Below are positions 33,303 to 44,781 of a stretch of 64,000 bases of DNA, in pieces. Origin of the DNA: Thozetella sp. PMI_491 (Eukaryota > Ascomycota > Sordariomycetes > Chaetosphaeriales > Chaetosphaeriaceae); assembly GCA_021432635.1 (NCBI GenBank), contig MU270017.1, positions 808,566-872,565 on the forward strand. The letters are read 5' to 3'. The notes beneath the pieces are model-generated. The model ran no database searches. It worked only from the letters and a program-made list of their open reading frames with translations, and was not told where the DNA came from. Within the stretch, counting starts at the first letter, position 1, and each line of letters begins with the position of its first letter. The position numbers and the translations under genes are program-made.

Positions 33303-36300
33303 GCTCCAACTAGCATCCGCGCTGTCCTCGATAGCCCGCTGAACATACGCGCTTTAATACCCCTTTGATCGATCGGCGCTGTTGTTGCCATGAACGAGAC
33401 ACGATATTACGACCAGGCGAACGCAGGGTTGGAAACCTTTTGACCATTTTTTTTTATTTTTCTGTGCAAAATTGGTGATGTTATGGTTGGCCTCTACTCT
33501 TCACCTTAAAACTTATTGCATTGCATGTCGCTTCGTCTGGCGCAGCTTTTCGGACGCTTGGATGGTCGACAATTTATATACCAAGGGGTGCAAGGAGGGA
33601 GAAAAAGCGGGCGAAGGAGGGTTCGGGGACGGTTTCATCGCACATCGCGTTGACCAGGAAGGGTTCTGTGATCTGGTTTGCACTTTCAATTCTTTTGACA
33701 CGGGTTATACTTCGCCGAGTTGACTGCTCGGGCTTCTTGTGCGAAGGCACATTTGCATTCGCGCCTTTTTTTGCGCCTTTGGGGTTTCGGCTTCTTGTTT
33801 CTATACTTAATCGCCCTGGAAACAATAGCATCCCAGCTTTGCACACGTTCACTCGGGTCCCGGCCTGCTCCCGCTAACCATCGTGCCACGTCCACTTGTG
33901 AGATGCCCTCGTATAGTCACTGATGTTGCCTCTACTTCCCTGCGTTCGGGTAGGCATGCCCAGCCTCCTCTGCAAGCCACTTTGTCTCACCAACTGCGTT
34001 GCACCAGTCGGGGACGCGAACGGTTTGAGAAGGACAACCTCGGACCCTGAGCTATCGAGATGCGGCACTGTCGGACCGTGGATAATTACGAGCTCATCTC
34101 GTAATGGGTTCGGCCCCCGCATTCGAGTGTGTAGACCAACTGGAGCGGCATTGTGCCACGACAGTCCACCAGATCAGACAGGGGAGGAACTTGGGCTAGG
34201 GCTGCAAGATGCCTATCTCCCGCCCATATACGTGGGGTTTGAAGTAATGCCGATGACGGGCACGGCATATCAGTGAACCGGGGAGAAAAAGATGAAGGAA
34301 AGGATCGTCGTGGGGACTCGAGGATCTGCCCAAGGATCCATAGGAGCTGGAGCGGCGCCTGGCGATCCGCCGAAACGAGATGCGGGTGCCCGCAGTCAGT
34401 GGCAGCTCGTAGATCTTCTTGACACGGCGGATTGGCTGGCCTTCGAATGTTTAGAAAGACCCTCTCTACGCCGCAGGGGGGGGCAAAGGAAGCGTTTTCT
34501 CAAGATAGAGGTGGCTGTTAGACTGCTGTCCTGCTAGGGCTGCTTCCTCCTGGATACAAGAGTTCACGCTAGCTTGGCAGCGTTGGGGGCGGAGGACCGT
34601 GAACGAAGTAGGCCATTTCTTTATACATACCTTTTATTATACTAAGCACAGAGCAAGGGAGCTATTACTCGGCGGTCTAAGTCCACGTTTGCGCGAGAGG
34701 CAAACACATATGGGGTTCCTCATAACCTAATTATCAGCTACAGAAGAGAAGACGGCTCTGACTCGGAGAGGATGGCTTGCGAGACGGATGCGTGGAACAT
34801 CAGAAATCTTGCCTTATACAGCAACCCCCATTCCCCGTTTTTGGCTCGATAATTAGCTCGTTACCTCAAGTAATCTAATTAGTAAATGCTTAGTATACTG
34901 AGAGAAATTAGGTTTGTATTGGGTTGACAATCTAAGTTGCAACGCTATAGCCTCACGTACCGTGCGAACAACTTCCCGGGGCTATTTTATCTTCCAAGCC
35001 CTAAGTATAGGAGAGCACTAAAGCTCTGTCAAGCTTTGAGGCATTGATTGTGTTGTCACCAGAACTATGGGCTTCCATCTAAAAACATGTCGCACCAAGG
35101 GCTACGTGACGCAACATGCCGCGTAGCTCAACTTCGCAGGCTTTGCTTCTACGTTTACATCCCGGCTGACCTAGTATGAGTGTATATCGGGAGGTTGACG
35201 ATGTAGGTAATCACAAAAGCTTGTGCTATATCGGTATCGTGCAAATTACGTCCCGCCGTGGTCACTCACAGGTTCCTTACTCTGGACTGCCTCAGAGCGT
35301 ATGGTGGACAACAACGAATGCCGAGATAAATAACCTCCAACTTCGGAATCTGAAGCTGATGCGCTCGGGGAACCATATGGCACTGTCAGTTACTCCTACA
35401 ACCTCTCTACAGGGCCACGGCCTAAGGCTTACGAGTGTTTTCGTTCCCCAGCCTCCAGGTCTGCCAGTAGAAGTCTACATGCACCTGACCTGTTCAGCAG
35501 GTCCTTCTAGTTGATCCTGAGCGGCGTCGCCTGCGGATCGTTTTCCTCCATATTAGTATATTTGTATGCATATCACTTCTACTTGGCCTTGCGCCCGAGC
35601 TTGTCTCTTTACTCGAGGTTGGCGGTGGGTACGACCGCGACCCTGGCGCAACTCGGCCATCACTTGCCCTTGAAGAACGCTGCCGCTCACCCTAGCAACG
35701 ATCGGTCTTCTTTGGGGGTGCAAGGCAACACTCTACAACTAAATATGGCCTGCCAGTGAAGGTGATAACACCTTTCCGGCAGAAAACTGGAGGAGATCGT
35801 CAGTGGACAGTGCAGCGTGATTAGGGGATGGGCTCACTGAAGAGAAGCTCCTGGGACCGACCTCACGACCCGTTTAGAGATATTTCAGAGAAGAACCAAA
35901 ATATAGATAGTTTAAACCTGCGCAACCAGTCCGTTGCGAGACATGACGTTGGCCACTTGGAAGATGTGTTGGTCAACGAGCTCGAGCAAGCCTCAAGTAC
36001 ACGCGGCTATGTCGTTCAGGGAGATGACGGCCGCATTATACACGAGGTTGACAATGACAACCGTTTGTCCCGTGTTGAGGAACTTGACGCCGCCCTTGCC
36101 TATGCGTTCGGACAGTTATTCGGAGTTGGGGAACATGTTTCGGCCGACCAAGACAACGCCCGAAACCGGAGCAAGAGAATAATATGTCCTCAATGAGATT
36201 TCCTTTGCCTGGGTATAGTCGCTTGCCAAATGGAAAGTACTTGACGCCTAGAGCGTCTAAATTGCTCCTCGGCAGCTCCAAGACCCCAGTTGATCCGTCG

Positions 36301-39300
36301 TTTAAGTCGCGTTCACGACGCTGAGGGAGCGGTGTCTAGGGCAGATGAACCTGATCACCTCCGTCAATGAGCTCATTCGCCAGGTTATAAGACTCACACG
36401 CTGTGGCAGGTTGATGGTGAAGTCTTACCTTGTAATTCCCCGAAGAGCTGGCTTGGAGATGCACTTGTCACTTAGCGTTTACTCGTCTAGGACACTATAT
36501 GCGGCCAATTAAGGTATTTCTCGGGTTCGTAATCGAGGCCATGAAGATCGCGTCCTGTTTAGGAGCTCCGACCTGCTCAATCTTGTGGGATCGGCCGCCA
36601 CCAGGTTGTCGTAGTATAACTGCTACCTTTGCTATCTCCAGCCTTCGCATCTTGTGCTCTCTTGTCCTATGACTGTAGTCAACAGATATTCCCTTCGTAG
36701 CCCCGCCAACTGGGTAATTAATCTTCTTGGGCTTCCGCAGCTGCCGTCCTTTCTGGCTCGGCGGGCAGGCCGGCTCCTTTCAGGGTCAAGGGCTTTGCAG
36801 AGTTGTCCCAATCTAGTCGTTGCTCAAGATGGGTGGACTCCAGCCACGACAAGAACGTTGGTCTGGAACTGAGGGAAAACCCACCGCCTCACGATAAACG
36901 AATCCACGATGCCGCTCTTACAGCCAAATCGCGATGGGTTCCATTGAATGAGATACAGGAGAAAACAAAGTCCGCATAGGTATATTAATGCCACTGAGTG
37001 GGTTGGTCTTGAATGGGCATACAGAGGTGCCCATCTATCCAATACCTCTCTACCTATATACGATGAGTAGAGTTTTAAGGATATTGTGAGATTATGGCCT
37101 TTGGAGCGAATGAGACTACTAAGCTTATTTCCTGTATGCGCAGATACCTTTGTACCTGGAGGAATTTCGACCTGGACTCCTTGTTCCGCACGAGACGTGA
37201 GCATTTCATTTCCTTTCTATAGTTTCCCTGGTTACTCCAGGGGCCGAACCCCGATTGTACCATCCGTCCTGTTGTGACGACTATATATGGAGCGCTGTAG
37301 CATAGTGCTACGTACAAACACTACGTGACGGTCGAGTATTCTTAGACAGGGAGGGGTACGTGTACGCCGGCCTGAGACACTGTCTGGATAAGGAAGGGGG
37401 GCGCGAGGCTCTTGGCAAGGACCAGACTGAACAAGGCGAGGTGGAATTGCCGGCGACGTGGGATGGGAATGCGCCATCTCATTCTCGTCGCGGTGGGAAC
37501 GGCGTACCGGCGCCTTGTCGGGCCATGGCCCGGGTTGGCTCGTATCGCAGGGCGCCTCGGAACCTACTTCGGAGCCTGCAGGAGGCCACCCCGGCCAAGA
37601 CATATTTGATTGCTGGTCCAACTCGGCGACCTAGGCAACCCTGTCGGTACGGAAGGCCAAGGGCCATTCTCACCTCTGCCTCCTCTATCCCCATAAGCAA
37701 GGCCAAGAGGGCGGGAGACTTGTGCCGCATGTTTCGGGGATGTGGCTATAATATGGCGGCAGGGGCTGTATAGCGGAGGAGACTATTTTCCTGCTATCGT
37801 TGCTGGACCGGCTCCACAAGCGGCGACCTCTGGCACTGAATACATAGCCGGGGCGGGAACTATTGTTTTCCGGCATCTCGCCTTGGACCACGAAGCGATC
37901 GACCTGGCAGGGTGAAGGGGCTTCTCGAAAGTAAACAAGAGAGACAGTCTGGGCTGCCGTCCCAATAAAGAAGCTAAAACCAGGCTAGAAGCGTGCGCCG
38001 ACGTAAGCGGCAAGTGAGCAGGGAGCTAGGCAGTGGACACGCTCAGCGCGGTGTGTAGATCTTAAAGTGGATGGCGCGCACTAGGCCGCGGATCATTCCG
38101 AGTCGGAGCCTCAGGCGGGCTCAGTGGAACTTGGTCCCCGGCCGTGTCTCTCGCTACCGCGATGCACAGGAAGATCGCGATTCACCTATGCTCTGCGACT
38201 CTCTGGGCCGACCTTGATGTGTGTCCTCTTCCGCCGGAAACCTACGGCTCAGCGAGTCGAGACTACACGAACCGAAGCGAATGCCCGTTGAACAAGAATC
38301 TCCCGTAGTCGAGGGAAAGACATCCCGCTTTCAGCAAATCGGTATGCCACGGGTGGAGGATCCGTGAATTCGAGCTTCTATTTTCTGGCCGGAGAGCCTG
38401 CCGATCGTGGAGTTGGTCTCGGTGATCGGCCTCTTGGATCTCTCGGTTTGCCCGACATATGTCGAGAATTGTCCCCGTCACGGGTTAGACCTGCACGCAG
38501 TCCTGCCGCCTCGCCTTTCTGGTTGCTCCCCAGGAGCGCCGGGTTAGGTCGGCGAGATGAGCCGAGCTTGCCGGGACGAAAAAGAAGCAAGGAAAATTGT
38601 AAACAATAAAGAAGATAGAAAGTGGAACAACAAAAGCGGCTGCCCAGGCGTCTAGAGTCAGTATCCAGCAGGCTGGATATAGCACTTACAAGCGAGTCGC
38701 TCCCGAGGTCTTGCACGTGAACGCGGCCAGAGACAATGAGGCGTAGCGCCTGATGCTTGTGCGTTTCCAGATGAGCCCCCAGGGAGGGCATCGCGGACTA
38801 GTTCACCCAGCTTGCTCAGGCATTAGGAATTTCTTCGTTTTGGTGGAAGCGCAGGAGAAGGAAGCAAAGCCTCCTTCGTCCAGTTGGCTCAACCTTTCCC
38901 TACACAACGGCTGCTACTTGGATGGCTCTCCAATGGGAGAGCGCCCGGCGAGCAAGGGTATTGCGCTAAGCCTTTGGGGGCCACCCACCAACTCTGGAGG
39001 CGAGCGAGCTTACTGCGTATGCGGGACTGGGACAGATGTACTTGTAGGTCGACGTACTTGGGCACTCTTTCGGGCAAGTTCAGCGGCAACTTGCAAGGGG
39101 GCTAGCAACACGGGTGCACTAGAGACCGGGGCTTCCTGCAGCTTGCGGAGTGTGGATGTGAGGATCTACGCTTGGCCATCCCGTTTCGCCTCGCACCTGC
39201 ACGACACGCGCCCGAGCCCGTGATAGCCCTCAATACTCATTTTTCCCACTGCCAATCCGAATCAGCAGCACGGTTGCCGGCGCCTGTAAAGTGCCGACAG

Positions 39301-39486
39301 CCTGCGTAAGCGGCAAGTGCGACCGGTACCGCTCCGCTCGCCCCCTTTTGCGCCTTGGCGCACTCACTGCTGCTTCAGAGTGCGACTTCTCTCGCCTGCA
39401 CCACAGCCTCCCCATCGGAGCTAGGCCGGCTGAGGGCAACGGCCATGGCCATGTCTTTTGTTGGCCAGCTGAAAGGATCGCAAACG
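33303..39486. other. Intergenic region, no clear gene
   Basis: Over 6 kb in which I recognise no gene. Base composition is lower in GC around 34600-37300 than in neighbouring DNA, which may mean decayed mobile or gene sequence. A minus-strand stretch at about 35930-36280 reads as short hydrophobic, protein-like pieces (for example GVKFLNTGQTVVIVNLVYN) with interruptions. This could be a gene relic, but I cannot assign it. An ATG ORF at 35176-35514 has no recognisable content. Confidence 0.45.
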
Positions 39487-39779
39487 CCTCACAGCCGATA
39501 CGGCGAAGGCCAACGCTGAGAGAGAGGGTGGGGGGGGGGGGTGAGGTAGGCGGTCGTAAGCGGACGGCTCTGATTCGCAGTTCGACACGCCTCTGTGTCA
39601 TCACCCTGCGCTGCCCGTTGGACCCAGCCNNNNNNNNNNCCTCACAGCCGATACGGCGAAGGCCAACGCTGAGGGGGGGGGGGGGGGGGGGTGAGGTAGG
39701 CGGTCGTAAGCGGACGGCTCTGATTCGCAGTTCGACACGCCTCTCTGTCATCACCCTGCGCTGCCCGTTGGACCCAGCC
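39487..39779. repeat. About 140-bp duplicated sequence flanking a 10-N gap
   Basis: Bases 39487-39629 and 39640-39779 are nearly identical direct copies, both starting cctcacagccgatacgg and ending gacccagcc. They are separated only by ten N at 39630-39639. The copies differ mainly in a poly-G run (12 G ending at 39541 against 19 G at 39673-39691) and a GA-rich stretch. This pattern is most simply an assembly artefact, with two overlapping contigs not merged because of the homopolymer. A true tandem duplication is less likely. Confidence 0.85.
39630..39639. other. Assembly gap (10 N)
   Basis: Ten N between two copies of the same sequence, so the true gap may be zero or negative in length. Confidence 0.99.
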
Positions 39780-40502
39780 CTCGCCGTAGGAGCGGCACGT
39801 TGGCGCAGCCCGCAGGTCGGCGAAGGGCTAAGGAGCCTTAAGGTCGGATTCGGCGAGCACTGTTGGGCTCTGGAACAGCCAACACGCAAGGGCTCTAATA
39901 ATATGCCCCCGTCTTGCTCTCCCCTGACTCCAGCCCTAGCCCGCTCGCAAGGCCAGCTCTGTGCTCAGCCCGACGCCAACCTGAGAATGGCTGCGTCCCT
40001 GTGGCGAGGCTCGGGTCTAGGTCTAGGAATTGCTCGAGGGCACGGCCCGTCCACCTCGGTATGAATTTGGCGTTGCCCGCCGCCGTAGCAATTCCACCTG
40101 GGTCCGAGAATGATCGAGAGTGATATGAAAGATCTTCCACATTCCCGCCCACCCACACGCGCCCCTTCTCGCAACATCAGTCTCGCCTACTGCCACTACG
40201 GGTTTGTAAAGAACGCCTCCCCCAAGCCAACAGAGCAGATCCTGGAAGAGACAGGTGCGCCTAGGTAAGCACTACTACCACATCCCGTCCATCCTGGGCT
40301 GCAGCTGCAGCTAGGCAGGCAAATGCCGGCCCGGGCGCCAGACCGGGATCGTCCACGTCCTCCCCCACAGAAGGGACAGGGAAGCATACAGGGATGCCGA
40401 GAGCTCTCCTGCCACCCCCAAGCTATCCCACCCACCACCCCAAGAACCCCGCAAATGCTACCCTAGTATCCTCGTTCTGCCCTACGGGCGCGCGCGTGCC
40501 CC

Positions 40503-40536
<34 letters not shown>

Positions 40537-41454
40537 GAGCAAGTTGAAAAAGAAAAAGCAAACAAACATTGGCAAATATCCAAACGGCCCTTTTCTCGCG
40601 TCGCTTTCCTTCGCGTCCGCATGCTCGCGGCCGTTCTTGGCCCCAAGACCTGCGAACCCCACCCCTTGCTTGTTGTTTCCTTGCCCTCTTCGGCCCAGCT
40701 TCATATCACGCGCAAGCCCGGATCTGATCGACCTCGTGGCCGTAGCATTCCCCCTGTGGCCTGCGAGCGCAGGTCCATAGCTCCGGAGGCATGCTATGCC
40801 ATCCTCCCATCGCATCCCAGCAACTCACGGGTGCCCGCTCGGCTTTGTCTATGCCCTCGGGCTAATGGCGGGCTCTTGTGAGTCGAGGTAGGAGCGTGGG
40901 TGGCCTTTGGGGGCCGTAGTAGGTCTGGACTTCAAAGGCTGCCATCCCACGCCCCGAGTCTGGGGAGCTCGAGTTTCTTGCGTCTCCTGCACCTCTCAGC
41001 CTTTGGACTTCGGATGACTGTCACTGCTGCTTACTGCGTACACCCTCGAACCATACCTCTCTTTGATGTGGCGTCGTCATTGGCTGCTCTTGGACTTCAA
41101 GGTACCACACCACTGCGCGTCTCTTTTTTTTTTTTTGGTTGGGGAGCTAAGTACATACTCAAAGGCGCTGCTCTGCTTTCTTTTAATTTACCAACCCAGG
41201 GCCCCCTCCTCCCACACACATAATATCCTGGACCGACTCTCCGCCCCCCCCTGTCTCTCTCTCTTACCAACGCCTCGACATATAGACCCGCACGCCTCCC
41301 CCCCTTGACTCTTCGTGGGTTTCTTTTTGTTTGTTCTGGTCCGCTTGCCATCTTCTTCGCGGCCACGCTGCGTGCTCTCTGCTCCTTCGACCCAAAAGTC
41401 CCTAGCTCTCACTTACACGACAGAGGTACAAACCACGTCACCCCCAACGACACG
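39780..41454. other. Upstream region of the hexose transporter
   Basis: About 1.7 kb without a recognisable gene. It includes a GA microsatellite near 40505-40536 and CT-rich sequence from about 41200 (ctgtctctctctctt), which probably belongs to the promoter and leader of the transporter at 41455. A poly-T run lies at about 41126-41136. Confidence 0.5.
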
Positions 41455-43424
41455 ATGCCCGGAGGCGGCGTGATGGCCATCGAGGGTACGGCGGACCTCA
41501 CCAGAATCGAGGCTCCCGTCACCCTCAAGGCCTACCTCATATGCGCTTTCGCAGCGTTCGGAGGCATCTGTAGGCCTCCCCCTTGACCCCTCACGATCGC
41601 CGTCTGCCGTGGCCCTTTGGGTACCGCCACGCTGACTCAGATCTGCAGTCTTCGGCTACGACACTGGCTGGATGTCCGGTGTTCTAGCCACACCCTACTT
41701 CATCCAGCTATACACGCCGTTCAAGTATGACTTCGTCAATGGGGCCCCTATCAACATGGACCCGAAGGACTTTGGCCTTGCGTCGTCGGACAAGTCCCTA
41801 ATGACATCGATCCTGTCATGCGGCACCTTCTTCGGAGCCTTGCTGTCCGGCGATGTCGCCGACTTTATCGGTCGCCGCCCAACCATCATCATGGGCTGTG
41901 CCATCTTCAGCGTGGGCTGCATCCTCGAGATCGCCAGCACGAACCAGGAAGCCCTCTTCGTCATTGGGCGCCTTGTTGCCGGCCTTGGTTAGTACCGCCG
42001 CACACCGGTGCTTGCCCCCCGCATTGGCAATAGACCAATATACAACTAACACTTTCTTCAGGCGTAGGATTCATCAGTGCCATAATTATCCTGTACATGT
42101 CTGAAATCAGCCCCCGAAAGGTCCGTGGCGCCTTGGTCTCCGGATACCAGTTCTGCATCACCATCGGGATCCTGCTCGCCAACTGTGTCGTTTACGCCAG
42201 CCAGGGTCGCAACGACACCGGCTCGTACCGGATCCCCATTGGAGTCCAGTTCGTATGGGCCATCATCCTCGCCGTTGGACTCTTTATTCTTCGTAAGCAT
42301 TTCCTTGCGACCGGGCCGACGTACAGTGTCACGGCTTGTTAACTCGCCTCCTAGCCGAATCGCCTCGTTACCATGTCAAGAAGGGCGAGCTCGAACGGGC
42401 CGCCAGGGACCTTGCCTACGTCCGCGGCCAGCCGGTGGACTCGGATTACATCAGGGACGAGCTAGCGGAAATCGTGGCGAACCACGAATACGAGATGCAG
42501 ATGATCCCCCAGACCAGCTACATCGGCTCATGGATGGCATGCTTCAAGGGTTCTATCACCAGGCCGAACAGCAACCTCCGCCGCACGCTGCTCGGCGCTG
42601 GCCTTCAGGCTATGCAGCAGCTGACGGGAATCAACTTCATCTTCTATTTTGGCACGACCTTTTTCCAGCAGTTGGGCACCATCAAGAATCCGTTCCTGAT
42701 CTCGCTTGTCACCACTCTGGTCAATGTCCTGTCGACTCCGATCTCCTTCTGGACTGTGGAAAAGTATGGCCGACGGCTGATTCTCATCACGGGTGCCATC
42801 GGCATGATTGTCTGTCAGTTTATCACCGCTATCATCGGCGTCACGGCCGGCCGCGAGGACAACCCGAACAACGGACCCGCGACATCCGCCATGATTGCCA
42901 TGATTTGCATCTACATCTTCTGGTTCGCCACCACCTGGGGGCCTGGTAAGTACATCTTCTTTGGGAGATGGTAGCAATGCAATGTTTCGCTGACTCTGCT
43001 CCTGCGTATAGCCGGCTGGGTGATTGTGGGCGAATGCTTCCCGCTCCCCATCCGCGCCCGTGGCGTCGCCATCTCGACTGCCTCGAACTGGTTTTGGAAC
43101 TGCATCATTGCTGTGATCACGCCGTACATGGTGGGAAACTCGGCTGGGTCCGCCAACCTGGGCCCCAAGGTGTTCTTCATCTGGGGCTCGTGCTGCTGCC
43201 TGTCCCTCGCTTTCACCTACTTCCTGACGCCGGAGATGAAGGGCCTCACGCTCGAGCAGGTCGACAAGATGCTCGAGGAGGTCAGCCCGCGGAAGTCGGC
43301 AGGATGGGTGCCGACGACGACGTTTGCAGCCGAGATGGGCCGGACGCACGACGACAAAGCGCCGCTGACGGAGCATCCGGCCGGGGTCCCCGAGACATAT
43401 CAGCCTCACTACCAGAGCGCGTGA
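41455..43424 (+). CDS. HXT-type hexose transporter (MFS sugar porter)
   Basis: A predicted 562-residue plasma-membrane monosaccharide transporter. Proposed exons are 41455-41569, 41649-41987, 42062-42292, 42355-42945 and 43012-43424, with consistent phases. Sugar-porter signatures are present: GYDTGWMSGVL in helix 1, GDVADFIGRRPTI after helix 2, RLVAGLGVGFIS across intron 2, SPRKVRGALVSGYQF, the PESPRY motif across intron 3, QQLTGINFIFYFGTTFF in helix 7, VEKYGRR, and GECFPLPIRARGVA. The QQLTGIN motif favours hexose, probably glucose, over other substrates. Intron 1 uses the less common donor GTAGGC. The C-terminal tail is short, so it resembles a transporter rather than an Rco-3-like sensor. 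Its presence in the same 64 kb as creA is suggestive but not evidence of linkage. Confidence 0.93.
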
Positions 43425-44781
43425 GGGAGGCGGGAGCGAAGCGATGCCTTTATGCTACGACCGTCATGAACAACGGATATAGGCCTAGTGATATTTTGCG
43501 ACATATGTAGAACAACTGAATTGGAACAATGAGCTGTGGAGGGGGACGTGTTTGAACGTTTCGGTTTGGATGAAAGGGGGCGGCCGCGTGTCACTCGCCA
43601 AGGGACTATTAGCTTCGGATGATACCACACTTTTGCTGCAGGCCAGGGAGGACGCTGCAGAGAGCATAGAGCACTCGGAGACGAGTCATAACTATGGATT
43701 GATTTTAATACAGGGGATTTGATGCCTACGACGGCCCAAGGCTCCGCCCTCCCAATCTACACGTGACGTTGAAAAAGACGAGGCATCCACACCGGCGGGG
43801 TGGAACCCCTGGCCCGGTCGGCTGCCGGCGCCGTCTGTGGATCTACCCGTGCAAGCGGGGAGGGACTAAGTAGGTAGCGTACAAAGTAAGACGGAGTATC
43901 CGCTGCCCCTTCACCCTCCCTTCTCCAAATGACCAACAATGTATGTACTGTAGTTACACTATATAGTATGGACACTAGAGCCCATCTCAAAGCATTGGGC
44001 GTCTTTCATATACACTGGCGCAAGGTAATTGTTACGCTCAATCACAATCGAACATCTAGAGACGGAACTAGGCCGGGACAGCCGTTATCCGCACCCACAG
44101 TAAATATTTGACCTCAAGGCCTGAGCCTCGGGACATCGCGAATCGGCCAGAGAGTGGCGTTGGGGGCTGGCGCATCGGATGAATCGTGACGAAAATGCCA
44201 CTATCCTACTGGAGCTTCGAAGCAATCTCGCATCGTGGGGAAGGGGGGAGGGGGTATAGGAATTCTCGGCGCTTTTCGATGTATGCAATCCCAAAATGGC
44301 GGGCCAAAGACTCAGATAGTGCGGCATGACTCAACTACCAGTCACTGATCAACGGTTTGCAGGTGTAGCTGCATTGCACTGCCCGCCGTTTGCCATTGTT
44401 TCGGGGTCGCGCTAATAGCTCTGGGGGGGCGGCGTGACTCACGCAGCAGTTTTTACCAAGTCCAGCAACAGCTTAGATCGAATGGCGTTATCTGCGTGGC
44501 AGCACGACCGATCATTGGACATCCGCATCTCGGTTCAAGGTTTGCCGAACGTCGGCTGGCGTCACGGCACGTCGCGGCATCCCATCAAGCCAATGCGAAT
44601 TTAAATATTCGGCGATGCCTCATCCCACCCCGCAAGCCTGAGAACTCAGGAGACAATCTGCACTCGGGCAAGCAACGCAGATTCGGCGGCGAGACCAACA
44701 TCATTTTTGGGGCCTCTCGGGCGAAGCATTTGAAGAGTTCATCGACAACGACCCAGCATTTTGCTCTCTCTAGCTGCCAAG
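43425..44781. other. Intergenic region between the hexose transporter and ABC-F gene
   Basis: About 1.4 kb containing the 3' end region of the transporter and the promoter of the ABC-F gene. No gene or repeat recognised. Confidence 0.5.

Noticed and set aside
39230-40064. Plus- and minus-strand ORFs of over 200 codons with an internal repeat
   Set aside because: They span the 10-N gap and the duplicated contig ends, with no domain content.
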